A stretch of DNA of 64,000 nucleotides. Source: Lysinibacillus fusiformis. GTDB taxonomy: Bacteria; Bacillota; Bacilli; Bacillales_A; Planococcaceae. Under the pieces are notes generated by a model. That model was not told where the DNA came from, ran no database searches, and worked only from the letters and a program-made list of their open reading frames with translations. Below, piece by piece: positions 25,244 through 33,914 of this stretch. Made by a program: the position numbers and the translations under genes. The DNA is taken from the NCBI RefSeq assembly GCF_016925635.1, contig NZ_CP070490.1, positions 2,238,001 through 2,302,000 of the forward strand, given 5' to 3'. The first letter of the stretch is position 1, and every line of letters starts with the position of its first letter.

Positions 25244-27271
25244 TTATTGCTTTTTAGTCAGTAATAGTTCAATCTCTTCGGGTGTAACAGGTTTGCTAAT
25301 ATAATAGCCCTGAATGGCATCACAACCATAAGTGATTAATAGATCTGCTTGTTCAGCTGTTTCAACACCTTCAGCTACAACTTTCAATTCCATGGATTTA
25401 CCTAGTTGTACCATACCATGCATAAGCTTTTGGCTCTTTTCAGATTTCAATAGTGAATTTGTGAAAGTTTGATCGATTTTTAGCGTATCAATTGGTAATA
25501 TTTGCATATATCTAAATGAACCATAGCCCGTTCCGAAATCATCTAATACAAAGGAGATGCCTTCGTTTTCAAGCTTACGCATTTGCTGTGCGATAGATGT
25601 TGCGGCTTCAGCTTCTAAAGCAAATTTTTCAGTAATCTCAATTTGTAATAGATTCGCTGGACAACCAGTTTTTGTGATCATTTCAAGTATGGATTTTGCC
25701 ATATTTTTATCACGGAATTCACGTACAGAAGAGTTAATAGATACTTTTAAATCATAGCCAGCCTTTTTCCAAAGTAAAGCTTGTTCACAAGCCTTTTCCA
25801 GCATGAAGGACCCAATATTGTTAATCAGACCTGTTTCTTCTGCGATAGGAATTAACTCATCAGGCTTAACGACGCCTATTTCCTCATCTTCCCAACGTAC
25901 GAGTGCTTCAACAGCAGTAACTTTTCCAGAATACACATCGATTTGTGGCTGATAGAGTACCTTTAAGTTCTTTTGATCAAGGGCTTGAAGTAAGCGCTTT
26001 TCAATTAATGCTTTACGATTTAAAGCTTTATGTGTTGCTGTTGATAAAGAAACAATTTTGTCTCCACCAGCTTCACGTACCGTTGAAATAGTAGCAATGG
26101 ATGCCTTCATAAGCTGAGAGAATGTTGATTGATCCTCAGGATATCTAGTTATGCCTCCGCTAATAGAAATTGGTACAGCAATATTGCCGCTATAAATCGG
26201 ATGTTGTTGTAAGTAAGATAAAAAGCCTTGAATAAACCATTCACTTAAAGGCGTGATGACAACAAAATCATTTTCATTGATACGGGCCATCGTGCTATCT
26301 TGGAAATACATTTTTATACGATTTGTAAATTCAACAATAAGGCTTTGATCGATTTGTTGGTCATGCAATTCTTTAAGCGTATAAAATTTATCAATACTTA
26401 GATAAACAAATGAAAAATGTCTTTCATCGTCAATCATATTGGCAATTACTTTTTCAAGTCGATGTGCATTCATCAGACCCGTTTCTGTATCGATGTAAGC
26501 AATTTTTTCAAGTTGATGTTGAATCGTTTTTGACTTTGTCACATCTTTTTCAATTAAGATAAATTGTTGTTCGTTTGTTTCAAGGTTGACAAGAGGGATA
26601 GCCGTTAGTAGTACCCAATAGGATTGCCCTGTTTTTGTGACTTTTTCAACTTCTCCTTGCCACGTATGACCATTATTTAAATTACGCCAAATCGTATGTG
26701 TTATTTTTTCACTCGTTTCATTATCCGGGAATAGCTGCCAAAAAGTTTTGCCGATAACACGCTTTGGTGTCCATTGGCTTGTTTTTAGAAATTCATTATT
26801 ACATTCTAAGATAAATCCGTCGTGATCGAGTGTAACAGTCATAAAGGTTGCATCTAAACCTTGCTTAAGGTTTACAAAGGTACTGCAATGGGAGATAGCT
26901 TGCGTCATTAATTCTGGTAGCATAAAAATCAATAGAATAAAACGCTCTCCTTCATCTGTAAAAGGTTTAGTTAGCAGAGCTGTCGTTATTTCTGCATTTG
27001 AAGTGGTAAGAACTTGAATTTTTTCTAGATACGTGCTGTCCTCATTTTGTAAAATAGATTGAAATGTTTCGACAGGAAGCTGACGCAGTAGATTTTCGTG
27101 TATAGATGGAGTAGTATTTCCTTTAATATCATTAGCTGATAATCCAATCAGATGTTCAGCGCTCTTTCCCCAGACTGTCGCTTGTCCATCTTGATTAATG
27201 ATAATTGCAGGAAAAGGAAGTGAATTTAAATAATGTTCATCAATCGTAAATGATTTATGCATATGACTCAT
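25244..27271 (-). CDS. PAS-PAS-GGDEF(degenerate)-EAL cyclic-di-GMP protein
   Basis: A 675-aa cytosolic signalling protein. An N-terminal PAS (about residues 10-110) and a second PAS with PAC ending (about 140-255) precede a GGDEF-type domain. There the GGDEF signature reads 'RINENDFVV', so cyclase activity is not expected. The EAL domain is intact by eye: E455 in 'VEALVRW', 'DDFGTGYGSF', and 'VVAEGVETAEQ'. It should hydrolyse c-di-GMP, with the degenerate GGDEF possibly a GTP sensor. Start 27271 (MSHMHK) uses AAGGAG about 11 nt upstream. It is convergent with the ThrE operon. Confidence 0.88.
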   Translation of the reverse strand: MSHMHKSFTIDEHYLNSLPFPAIIINQDGQATVWGKSAEHLIGLSANDIKGNTTPSIHENLLRQLPVETFQSILQNEDSTYLEKIQVLTTSNAEITTALLTKPFTDEGERFILLIFMLPELMTQAISHCSTFVNLKQGLDATFMTVTLDHDGFILECNNEFLKTSQWTPKRVIGKTFWQLFPDNETSEKITHTIWRNLNNGHTWQGEVEKVTKTGQSYWVLLTAIPLVNLETNEQQFILIEKDVTKSKTIQHQLEKIAYIDTETGLMNAHRLEKVIANMIDDERHFSFVYLSIDKFYTLKELHDQQIDQSLIVEFTNRIKMYFQDSTMARINENDFVVITPLSEWFIQGFLSYLQQHPIYSGNIAVPISISGGITRYPEDQSTFSQLMKASIATISTVREAGGDKIVSLSTATHKALNRKALIEKRLLQALDQKNLKVLYQPQIDVYSGKVTAVEALVRWEDEEIGVVKPDELIPIAEETGLINNIGSFMLEKACEQALLWKKAGYDLKVSINSSVREFRDKNMAKSILEMITKTGCPANLLQIEITEKFALEAEAATSIAQQMRKLENEGISFVLDDFGTGYGSFRYMQILPIDTLKIDQTFTNSLLKSEKSQKLMHGMVQLGKSMELKVVAEGVETAEQADLLITYGCDAIQGYYISKPVTPEEIELLLTKKQ

Positions 27272-27457
27272 GATTATTCGATCTCCTTGGGTAATCAATA
27301 TATACTAATATTATAGATAATAATCGGGAATTAGTCATTATGAATATATTTGTAAATATTTGATAATGAAAAATAGTAGGACTTTTCTCGTGAAGTACAA
27401 GAAATGATTTGAAGAAAAGTGACAATTTTTAGTACGTATATAGGAAGCAGGATTGGT

Positions 27458-28351
27458 ATGAAACGTTTAAAAGGAATAATATTTATTGTCTCGGGTGCTA
27501 TGCTATGGGGAGCAACTGGCCCTTTAATGGAGTGGTTACTTAATCATACACCGTTGACCGTATCCTTTATGTTAACGATCCGTTTATCGGTTGCAGGTAT
27601 ATTACTACTTACATACTTATTGTTAACAGGAAAAAATATTTTTGGTATTTGGCAGCACAAGCTATGGGGAAGGCAGCTCATTGTTTTTGGTATTGCAGGT
27701 ATGCTAGGTGTACAGTTTGCCTTTGTTGCTGCAATTAATGAAAGTAATGCTGTGCTGGCGACCTTACTACAGTTTTTAGCGCCAATATTTGTTGTTGCAT
27801 ATGTCTCTCTTAGTTTAAAGAAATGGCCACCAAAATATCAAGTGTTAGGTATTATTGGTACCCTTATAGGGTTATTTCTATTACTAACGAACGCATCATT
27901 TGAAAGTTTGCTTATTAGTCCAAAAGCCTTGTTGTGGGGTATAGCAGTAGGCTTAACATTTGCATTTTATACCTTGTATCCTGCACGCTTAATGAAGGAG
28001 TGGAGTGTGCTTTTAGTAGTTGGCTGGGGGATGCTGGTGGGTGGCTTCACTTTAGGTGTAGTAAGCCGTGTTTGGCAGTCCAATCAATGGGGCGTACTAA
28101 TGGACTTTAAAATTTTTATGTTATTAGTTGCTTTAATATTTTTTGGAACAGTTGCTTTTATCTTATTTTTAAGTAGTATGAAATACATTTCGGCAGTTGA
28201 AACGAGCATTCTTTCCAGTATTGAACCATTAACAGCAATGGTTATTTCAGTTATTGTTTTCGGTACTTCCTTAGGTTTCTGGCAATTAATAGGTGTATTC
28301 GTTATGCTTGTTTGTGTAACATGGCTTTCAATAGCTGGAGAAAAATCATAA
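27458..28351 (+). CDS. EamA-family (DMT) transporter, second copy
   Basis: A 297-aa protein with about ten helices in two EamA repeats. It opens 'KGIIFIVSGAMLWGATGPLME' and has 'SSIEPLTAMVISVIVFGT' in the last third. The in-frame upstream extension to 27419 lacks a ribosome site, so ATG 27458 (AGCAGGA upstream) is used. It is a distant paralogue of 2500-3363. No terminator separates it clearly from the ABC exporter genes 64 bp downstream, so co-transcription is possible. Confidence 0.85.
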   Translation: MKRLKGIIFIVSGAMLWGATGPLMEWLLNHTPLTVSFMLTIRLSVAGILLLTYLLLTGKNIFGIWQHKLWGRQLIVFGIAGMLGVQFAFVAAINESNAVLATLLQFLAPIFVVAYVSLSLKKWPPKYQVLGIIGTLIGLFLLLTNASFESLLISPKALLWGIAVGLTFAFYTLYPARLMKEWSVLLVVGWGMLVGGFTLGVVSRVWQSNQWGVLMDFKIFMLLVALIFFGTVAFILFLSSMKYISAVETSILSSIEPLTAMVISVIVFGTSLGFWQLIGVFVMLVCVTWLSIAGEKS

Positions 28352-28415
28352 ATATACTATAGAGTTAGGAGTTTTTGACTACCTTAAATTTTATCTACAA
28401 CAAGGGGGAAAGAAT

Positions 28416-30137
28416 ATGAAAGAAGTTTTTTCCTATGTAAAGCCCTATAAATGGACAGCTATTTTTGCTTTATGTTTAATGCTTTTAGAGTTATTCGTGG
28501 AGCTTGTGCAGCCACTCATTATGGCAAAAATAATTGATGAAGGAGTAAGGGCTCAAGATCAAGGGATGATTTTGCAATGGGGAGCGGTTTTATTAGCGCT
28601 ATCTTTTGTTGCCTTTCTAGCGGGAGTTATCAATTCGTATTTTTCTTCACATACAGCTCAAAGCTTTTCGTATGACCTACGAAATGCTCTGTTTGATAGA
28701 ATTCAATCCTTTACGCTAGCAACCTATCAAAAATTCTCCACTGCATCCCTTATTACTCGATTAACAAATGATGTCACACAGGTACAAACAGTGCTGTTTA
28801 TGAGCCTGCGTATTATGCTTCGGGCGCCACTTGCTGTTATAGGAAGTATTATTATGGCTTTTGTTGTAAATGCGAAATTGGCTTTATTTTTAGTCATCGG
28901 TGCACCGATTATTTTTATTTTTCTTATCTTTATGGTGGCAAAAGGTGTGTCTTATTTTGGACGTGTACAGAAGAGAGTCGATCGTTTAAATAGGGTTTTA
29001 CAGGAGAATTTACAGGCGATACGGTTGGTGAAGGCTTACTTAAGAGGAGCATATGAGGCTACTCGCTTCGATGAAGTTGCATCGCGTTTAAAAGTGGATA
29101 CTGTAAAGGCTTTACGCATAATGGAATATATTATGCCGGTTCTTTTATTTATTATGAATATGAGCTTGCTCGCAGTTCTATGGTTTGGTACAAAACAAAT
29201 TGCGACAGGAACAACGCCGCTTGGTGATATTGTCGCTATTGTGAATTATGCAATGCGTATGACGGGCTCATTTTCAATGTTCGCGTTTATTATTATCTTC
29301 TACGCACGTGCAAAGGCCTCTGCAGAACGTATGGCAGAAATCCTTTCTATAGAAAATGAGGTTGAAGATACTTCCCTTATAGAAGAAGTAGGCCATACAA
29401 CACAATATGGAGAATTAACATTTGAACATGTTAGTTTTACTTATCCAGGAGGAGATGCTCTTGTTCTGTCGGATGTGAGCTTTCAAGTTAAGTCTGGTGA
29501 AAAATTAGCGATTATGGGGGCAACTGGTGCAGGAAAATCAACATTATTACAGCTCATTCCTCGTTTCTATGAAGTGACACAAGGAAGAATACTTGTAGAA
29601 GGACAGGATGTTCAACACTGGGAATTACAAGAGCTGCGAGAAATAATTGGTTATGTCCCTCAGCAGTCATTGTTATTTACCGGAAGTATTGCAGATAATG
29701 TACGGTGGGGAGATACACAGGCTGAAATGGATGCTGTACTACAGGCTACAATGCAGGCACAAATACATGCATCTGTTGAAGATTTTCCAAATGGATACGA
29801 TACCAAGGTTGGGCAAAAAGGAGTTAATTTATCAGGGGGGCAGAAACAAAGGCTATCCATAGCTAGAGCCCTTTTGAGAAAAGGACATATTTTAATGCTT
29901 GATGATAGTACCAGTGCCTTAGATGTAAAAACTGAACAGTCTTTATGGGAGGCATTGAGTGAAGAACAGGCAACGATGCTTGTTGTTACGCAAAAAATTC
30001 GTACAGCTAAAGGTGCAGATCGCATTTTACTGATTGATGCTGGAAAAGTAGTTGCATATGGCACACATGAAGAGCTTTTACAGACTTCCTCTCTTTATAA
30101 AAAAATAGCTATCTCTCAACAGGAGGTGGAGGATTAA
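28416..30137 (+). CDS. yfiB: ABC exporter half-transporter with degenerate nucleotide site (YfiB-like)
   Basis: 573 aa: six TM helices (about residues 1-310) and a nucleotide-binding domain. Walker A is 'GATGAGKSTLL' and the signature 'LSGGQKQRLSIARALL' is canonical. The Walker B tail reads 'LMLDDSTSALD' (Asp replaces the catalytic Glu), and the switch region is 'VVTQKIRTA' (Gln replaces His). Such half-transporters work only with a partner, encoded 1 nt away. Length equals that of B. subtilis YfiB. It probably exports drugs or lipids; the substrate is unknown. It has an AAGGGGGAAAG site before ATG 28416. Confidence 0.9.
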   Translation: MKEVFSYVKPYKWTAIFALCLMLLELFVELVQPLIMAKIIDEGVRAQDQGMILQWGAVLLALSFVAFLAGVINSYFSSHTAQSFSYDLRNALFDRIQSFTLATYQKFSTASLITRLTNDVTQVQTVLFMSLRIMLRAPLAVIGSIIMAFVVNAKLALFLVIGAPIIFIFLIFMVAKGVSYFGRVQKRVDRLNRVLQENLQAIRLVKAYLRGAYEATRFDEVASRLKVDTVKALRIMEYIMPVLLFIMNMSLLAVLWFGTKQIATGTTPLGDIVAIVNYAMRMTGSFSMFAFIIIFYARAKASAERMAEILSIENEVEDTSLIEEVGHTTQYGELTFEHVSFTYPGGDALVLSDVSFQVKSGEKLAIMGATGAGKSTLLQLIPRFYEVTQGRILVEGQDVQHWELQELREIIGYVPQQSLLFTGSIADNVRWGDTQAEMDAVLQATMQAQIHASVEDFPNGYDTKVGQKGVNLSGGQKQRLSIARALLRKGHILMLDDSTSALDVKTEQSLWEALSEEQATMLVVTQKIRTAKGADRILLIDAGKVVAYGTHEELLQTSSLYKKIAISQQEVED

Positions 30138-31969
30138 TGGGATTTTTCCAGAAACCTTTTGGCTATGAACCGATTTTGACAAAAGATGATCTGAAACAGG
30201 TTGTGAAGAAAAAGAAGGGGCCACGTGCAGCTGATTGGAAAAATACATTGCTACGGTTATGGAAAATTGTTGACGAACAACGTGCACTTCTCATTGTGGT
30301 GCTTTTGTTAGTGATGATTAGCTCCATTTTAGCTTTAGTTGGCCCTTATTTAATCGGTCAAATGATTGATCACTATGTGATGCACGGTGAGCTTTCAGGC
30401 TTAGGTAAGGGGATTGGCGCATTAATTGGTATTTATGTTCTCTTAGCGATTTCACTTTTTCTACAAAACTATTGGATGATTGGTATTGCCCAGCAAACGA
30501 TCTATAGATTAAGAACAAGTGTATTTGCTCACTTTCAACGGCTGCCAGTGGCATTCTTTGATCGTCGTCAGCATGGTGAATTGATGAGTCGAATGACGAA
30601 TGATATTGAAGCGGTTAGCTCCACATTGAACAGTTCCTTTATCCAAGTATTTTCAAGTGTACTTACGCTTGGAGGAACCGTCATTATTATGCTCAGTTTA
30701 AGCCCATTGCTGACAGTTCTGACGATGGTCATTATTCCACTGATGTTTTGGGCAATGCGATGGATTACACGTCGTACAGCACCACTGTTTAAAGAACAGC
30801 AAGTAGCTATTGGCGCCTTAAACGGTATGATAGAAGAAACAATTTCAGGACAGCGGATTGTGAAGGCATTCTCCCAAGAGGAGCGAATGAAAGCAGAGTT
30901 TCGTGAAAAAAGTTTGCGCTTAAGAAGGACCGGCTTTTGGGCACAGACTTACTCGGGTTATATTCCAAAAGTCATGAACTTCTTAAATAATATGAGCTTT
31001 ACCATTGTAGCTGGTATAGGAGGAGTTCTCGCACTATATGGACATGTATCCATAGGGGTAATTGTTATATTCACTGAATATGCACGACAATTTACACGTC
31101 CTTTAAATGATTTAGCAAACCAGTTTAATACGGTACTATCAGCCATTGCTGGTGCAGAGCGCGTATTTGCCTTGCTTGATGAACAACCAGAGAAGGAAAC
31201 CGTGTCTGCACAAAAGCATCAGTTGTTGGGGCATGTTGCATTTAAGCAGGTGTACTTTAAATATGAACTAGAAGAAGATGCATACACATTAAAGAATGTA
31301 GATTTTAAAGTGGAGCCTGGACAAACAGTAGCCCTCGTTGGTGCAACTGGAGCTGGGAAAACGACAATTCTTCAACTGATTGCAAGGTTTTATGAGGTAA
31401 CAAAGGGTGAGGTATTATTTGATGGTATAAATGTGCAGCAAATTGATCGTCAATCCCTTCGTTCACAGATGGCTTTTGTATTACAGGATCCATTTTTATT
31501 TGAGGCTTCTGTTCGCGAAAATATCCGTTATGGTCGACTGGATGCGAGTGATGTAGAGATTGAAGAAGCGGCCAAGCGTGCTAATGCCCATGACTTCATT
31601 ATGAAACTCAAAGATGGGTATGATACCATTCTTGCTGCAGATGGACGCGAGATTTCACAAGGTCAAAAGCAATTACTATCTATAGCAAGGGCACTTATTG
31701 CTGATCCGAAAATTTTACTATTAGATGAAGCCACAAGCAGTATTGATACGGTGACAGAGATGGCGATACAAGAGGCACTCGATACGTTGATGCAGGGTCG
31801 CACAAGCTTTGTTATTGCTCATCGTTTAAATACTGTCCATAATGCTGATATGGTTTTAGTTATGCATAAAGGGGAATTAGTTGAAGCTGGACCCCAGCAA
31901 AAACTAATCGAATCAGGTGGTCTTTATGCACAAATGCTGCATTCATCCTCACACCATCTTGAGGAATAG
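30137..31969 (+). CDS. yfiC: ABC exporter half-transporter, catalytic partner (YfiC-like)
   Basis: 610 aa: an N-terminal extension of about 50 residues, six TM helices, then a nucleotide-binding domain. Walker A is 'GATGAGKTTIL', Walker B 'LLLDEATSSIDT' with the catalytic Glu, and H-loop 'VIAHRLNT'. The signature is altered to 'ISQGQKQLLSIARAL'. Because its partner has a good signature but a bad Walker B, the heterodimer has one competent and one degenerate ATP site, as in BmrCD and TM287/288. Its ATG overlaps the yfiB stop (TAATG). A terminator and repeat copy 4 follow. Confidence 0.9.
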   Translation: MGFFQKPFGYEPILTKDDLKQVVKKKKGPRAADWKNTLLRLWKIVDEQRALLIVVLLLVMISSILALVGPYLIGQMIDHYVMHGELSGLGKGIGALIGIYVLLAISLFLQNYWMIGIAQQTIYRLRTSVFAHFQRLPVAFFDRRQHGELMSRMTNDIEAVSSTLNSSFIQVFSSVLTLGGTVIIMLSLSPLLTVLTMVIIPLMFWAMRWITRRTAPLFKEQQVAIGALNGMIEETISGQRIVKAFSQEERMKAEFREKSLRLRRTGFWAQTYSGYIPKVMNFLNNMSFTIVAGIGGVLALYGHVSIGVIVIFTEYARQFTRPLNDLANQFNTVLSAIAGAERVFALLDEQPEKETVSAQKHQLLGHVAFKQVYFKYELEEDAYTLKNVDFKVEPGQTVALVGATGAGKTTILQLIARFYEVTKGEVLFDGINVQQIDRQSLRSQMAFVLQDPFLFEASVRENIRYGRLDASDVEIEEAAKRANAHDFIMKLKDGYDTILAADGREISQGQKQLLSIARALIADPKILLLDEATSSIDTVTEMAIQEALDTLMQGRTSFVIAHRLNTVHNADMVLVMHKGELVEAGPQQKLIESGGLYAQMLHSSSHHLEE

Positions 31970-31973
31970 ATGA

Positions 31974-32005
31974 AAAAGAGTAATTTCATTTGAAATTGCT
32001 CTTTT
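31974..32005 (+). terminator. terminator of the ABC exporter operon
   Basis: AAAAGAG and AATTTCA pair with TGAAATT and CTCTTTT around a 2-nt loop, with one T-G wobble. It abuts the B end of repeat copy 4. No second copy was found on the other side. Confidence 0.85.
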
Positions 32006-32455
32006 CATATTGTTGAAAAACAAAACCATCAAGAGAATTTTTGTAAAAGGTGAAAATGGTTTCCGTTGCAGGCTACTTGCTTTCCTGTGGGCGAGCGCCG
32101 AGCCGCTTCCTCCGCTACCGCTCGCCTGTCTCGCTATCCCAAGGGAGTCAAGTAGCCTTCCACTCCAACCCATAAAAGTGTTACCTTTTTAGCAAAGGTT
32201 TTCAAATAAAGTGGAGGTGTTCATTACTCTTTATGAAGGGGTGTTGTCACGCATTACATCTCCACATTGAATATAAGTGCTTATCCCCTCTAAGAATACA
32301 GAAATTGGGCTATTTGATTGCTATGCTAGTATGAGAGCGAACGTAAGTGAGTGAAGCGGCTCATCGGACGCCCCCTGGAAAGGACGCTGGCGGAACGGAA
32401 ATCAACCTCTCACCTTGCAAAGTTGCTTTTTCTGCCGTTGACATCATCTTTTTAT
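32006..32455 (-). mobile_element. terminator-flanked composite repeat, copy 4 (inverted, truncated)
   Basis: 450 bp in reverse orientation. The B end (CATATTGTTGAAAAAC) and hairpin B are intact. In hairpin A the arm carrying GACGCTGGCTCC and the following ~60 bp are missing: the linker jumps straight to GAGCGAACG near 32336. The A end stops at CATCTTTTTAT, without the terminal TTTCAACAACATG and without a second terminator. Confidence 0.8.
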
Positions 32456-32713
32456 GGAAATGAAATGTTATTAATTTGAATAAATAGTATAATTATTATA
32501 AAACATTATTAAAATGGGAAGTAGTATATAGTTTAAAAGTAACAGATTGCAAAAGGATAAAGATCACTATTTTCGAGAAATTATTATATTATTTTATATC
32601 TATTAATTCTAGTAAATTTCAGTCATTTTACTAAATTTTTATAGTATAAATCCTTTTATTTTTCCAATATTTGAAGTAAAATTCTGATTAATAGGGGGTA
32701 TTAATATATTTTG
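32456..32713. other. AT-rich intergenic stretch with no supported gene
   Basis: About 260 bp, more than 75% A+T by eye, with stops in all frames. It follows the truncated end of repeat copy 4 and leads to the GNAT promoter. Nothing else was recognised. Confidence 0.5.
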
Positions 32714-32743
32714 TTGCCAGCTTATTTTCATTCTTGCTACAAT
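32714..32743 (+). promoter_or_regulatory. sigma-A-type promoter of the GNAT gene
   Basis: TTGCCA at 32714-32719 and TACAAT at 32738-32743 with an 18-bp spacer, 31 bp before the start codon. Confidence 0.55.
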
Positions 32744-32774
32744 AGGGCAATAGTCTGTTACAGGAACGGAGTAA

Positions 32775-33644
32775 ATGATGAATATTTCAGTGATGACAGT
32801 GTCTTTTCCATTAGATGGAGAAACATTGAAAGAAGTAAAGTTATTATGTGAAGAAGCAACAGTTCAAGATTATCGAGTATATGAAACCATTATGAATGTA
32901 CCAATGGCTAGCTCTTTCGAGACTAAGGGTTTTATGGTACTAGCGTATGAGGATGATAAGGATTTATTAGTTGGTGCTGCTAGTGCAATTGACTTAATGG
33001 GGCTTCATACATATGAGTGGTCATTAGTGGTGACACCTGTATATCGACAAAAGGGTATTGGAACTGCGTTAGTTGATGGTATACAAGTTGGGCTAGAAGA
33101 AAGAGGGGCAGAGGGGCAATTAGCTGTAGTAATTGATGGCTCTCCTTATGGACACACATTTATTGAAAACAAAGGTTTTACCTATAGTTTTTCAGAAGCT
33201 ACTTTAGAAACAAAAGCAGAGCCCGTTACATTACAAAAAGATATTAATATTCAACCCTATAATGGTGAGCAAGCTGAACTGATTACTATTTATTGTGAAG
33301 CATTTGGAGATTTACCAGAAGAATCAGAAGAGCTTATTGCCTTTAATACATCAACAAATGGACGAAAGCTTTGGATTGCTTATCGGGATGGCGCTGTTGT
33401 TGGGACAGTGACAACAGCTCAGGAAAATGAAATCCAGTGGGTAACAGCACTTGCTGTACATCCAAATTGTGAAGGACAAGGTATTGGGACAGCACTTCTT
33501 TCTTTCTCAAAGGATTATGCGAGTAAAGTTGGTGCAGCATTCGTCATGCTAGATGTAGAAGTAGACAATAAAAAAGCACTATCTGTCTATGAAAAAGCAG
33601 GCTTTATGAAAGCGCAGCAAATTGATTATTATGTGAAACAATAG
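32775..33644 (+). CDS. tandem-domain GNAT acetyltransferase
   Basis: A 289-aa cytosolic protein with two GNAT folds. The first (about residues 40-135) has the acetyl-CoA loop in 'YRQKGIGTALVDG'; the second (about 150-288) has 'NCEGQGIGTALLSF' and the closing 'VYEKAGF'. Both keep the Q/R-x-x-G-x-G/A pattern, so both could bind acetyl-CoA, although in such tandem proteins often only one is catalytic. Acceptor unknown. Adjacent ATGs at 32775 and 32778 are both possible starts. Monocistronic with its own promoter and terminator. Confidence 0.87.
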   Translation: MMNISVMTVSFPLDGETLKEVKLLCEEATVQDYRVYETIMNVPMASSFETKGFMVLAYEDDKDLLVGAASAIDLMGLHTYEWSLVVTPVYRQKGIGTALVDGIQVGLEERGAEGQLAVVIDGSPYGHTFIENKGFTYSFSEATLETKAEPVTLQKDINIQPYNGEQAELITIYCEAFGDLPEESEELIAFNTSTNGRKLWIAYRDGAVVGTVTTAQENEIQWVTALAVHPNCEGQGIGTALLSFSKDYASKVGAAFVMLDVEVDNKKALSVYEKAGFMKAQQIDYYVKQ

Positions 33645-33645
33645 G

Positions 33646-33692
33646 AAAAAGGGCGATGAGTGGTATTTCATATCAACTCATCGCCCTTTTTT
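33646..33692 (+). terminator. terminator of the GNAT gene
   Basis: AAAAAGGGCGATGAGT pairs with ACTCATCGCCCTTTTTT, a 16-bp stem and T6. Confidence 0.93.
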
Positions 33693-33752
33693 ATCATAAT
33701 TACCTACTATCTTCATATAATATTAATAAGCTTTAAGAAAGGAGTCGTGATC

Positions 33753-33875
33753 ATGCGCATGCCAGCATTGCCAAAGAAGAAGTCTCCTCCAAAGGAAGCC
33801 CCTAGTTCATGGTGGAAAGTTGTTAAAGCTTATTTATCCAAAGGGAAGTTTTATAAATTACCACCAAGAAATTAA
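33753..33875 (+). CDS. 40-aa basic small protein
   Basis: A 40-codon gene with a strong AAAGGAG site 9 nt before ATG 33753 and its own terminator 11 bp after the stop. The product is very basic and proline-rich ('MPALPKKKSPPKEAPSSWWK'), with aromatic residues and no membrane segment. The family is not recognised. Its own ribosome site and terminator make it more convincing than a chance frame. Confidence 0.6.
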   Translation: MRMPALPKKKSPPKEAPSSWWKVVKAYLSKGKFYKLPPRN

Positions 33876-33885
33876 TGATGCAAAG

Positions 33886-33914
33886 AAAAAAGTCGCCTTT
33901 TCGCGACTTTTTAA
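33886..33914. terminator. bidirectional terminator, small basic protein / helD
   Basis: AAAAAGTCGC pairs with GCGACTTTTT around a short loop, with A and T tails on opposite sides. It overlaps the helD stop codon. Confidence 0.9.
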
